NCBI GenBank assembly: GCA_005776735.1
Contig: SXOM01000327.1
Span: 1-5,579 of the forward strand
Direction of reading: 5' to 3'
Source: Pseudomonadota bacterium
GTDB taxonomy: Bacteria > Myxococcota_A > UBA796 > SXON01
Length of the DNA: 5,579 nt
Position numbers and translations under genes: made by a program
Shown here: piece by piece, positions 5,459-5,579 of the stretch
How positions within the stretch are numbered: the stretch's first letter is position 1
Layout of the letters: each line of letters begins with the position of its first letter
The notes under the pieces: generated by a model
The model's input: the letters and a program-made list of their open reading frames with translations, nothing else
Database searches by the model: none
Told to the model about the DNA's origin: nothing

Positions 5459-5579
5459 TCAGGCGCGGGCCAGCGCGGCGCCGGTGTGGCTCCCCGGGGT
5501 GGCGCGCACGACCGCCGGCGGCCCCGCCGCCACCAGCCGCCCGCCGGTGTTGAGCAATGCCAGTATGATTAAAGGTGCA
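5459..5579 (-). CDS. uvrA: C-terminal end of UvrA excinuclease subunit, partial and apparently interrupted
   Basis: UvrA is the ATPase that recognises DNA damage in nucleotide excision repair. Reading the minus strand to the TGA at 5459-5461, the last 30 or so residues are GGRLVAAGPPAVV, then RATPGSHTGAALARA. This matches the end of UvrA, where a Gly-Gly-(x)-Val-Ala-x-Gly stretch is followed by the conserved SHTG motif. In intact UvrA the residues before GG would be an acidic, Gly-rich DLGPxGGD-type stretch. Here the frame instead reads APLIILALLNT, which does not fit, and the base composition falls at the same point (about 5548). The frame stays open to the window edge. The fragment is short, so the assignment rests mainly on SHTG and its spacing to the GGRLVAAG stretch. 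Confidence 0.7.
   Translation of the reverse strand, partial: APLIILALLNTGGRLVAAGPPAVVRATPGSHTGAALARA
5549..5579. other. Lower-G+C tail interrupting the uvrA end
   Basis: By hand count 13 of these 31 bases are G or C, against a far higher share in the uvrA codons just before. The tail replaces the sequence expected upstream of the UvrA GGRLVAAG segment. It is too short to identify. Like the left end of the window, it may be an inserted element's edge or an assembly artefact. Confidence 0.4.

Overview
The window is a 5.6 kb piece of a very G+C-rich bacterial chromosome, with dense genes, short gaps, strong G/C third positions and GTG starts. This fits a Myxococcota-like or related deltaproteobacterial genome. 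The taxon is an inference from composition and gene content; no rRNA or lineage-specific marker is present.

Layout: positions 1 to about 130 are a lower-G+C stretch that abruptly cuts off the gene beside it. A three-gene set follows on the minus strand, read from right to left. It holds a small HExxH putative zinc-metal protein (1610-2254), leucyl/phenylalanyl-tRNA-protein transferase aat (880-1587) and a C-terminally truncated prolyl aminopeptidase (126-869). The gaps of 22 and 10 bases suggest one transcript. A 194-base divergent gap (2255-2448) separates this set from tnaA on the plus strand (2449-3882), a full-length tryptophanase whose diagnostic residues favour tryptophanase over tyrosine phenol-lyase. 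Converging on tnaA is a minus-strand membrane-anchored protein with a GYF_2-like domain, one transmembrane helix, an SH3-like domain and an FxLYD-like C-terminal domain (3895-4917). A 99-base divergent gap then carries three TTGACC/GGTCAA half-sites spaced exactly 11 bases apart. Downstream on the plus strand is a small flavodoxin-like protein (5017-5451). It converges on the last residues of a minus-strand gene recognisable as the UvrA C-terminus (5459 to about 5548), which is in turn cut off by a short lower-G+C tail at the window end.

How the genes work together: the aat set has a loose common theme of protein N-terminus tagging and peptide trimming. tnaA stands alone, without a visible TnaC leader or TnaB permease, and would make indole, pyruvate and ammonia from tryptophan. 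The remaining genes show no clear shared pathway. No CRISPR array, RNA gene or complete mobile element is seen. The most unusual signals are the helically phased operator-like array and the matching abrupt breaks of conserved genes at both window ends, which may be assembly chimeras or insertion-element junctions.
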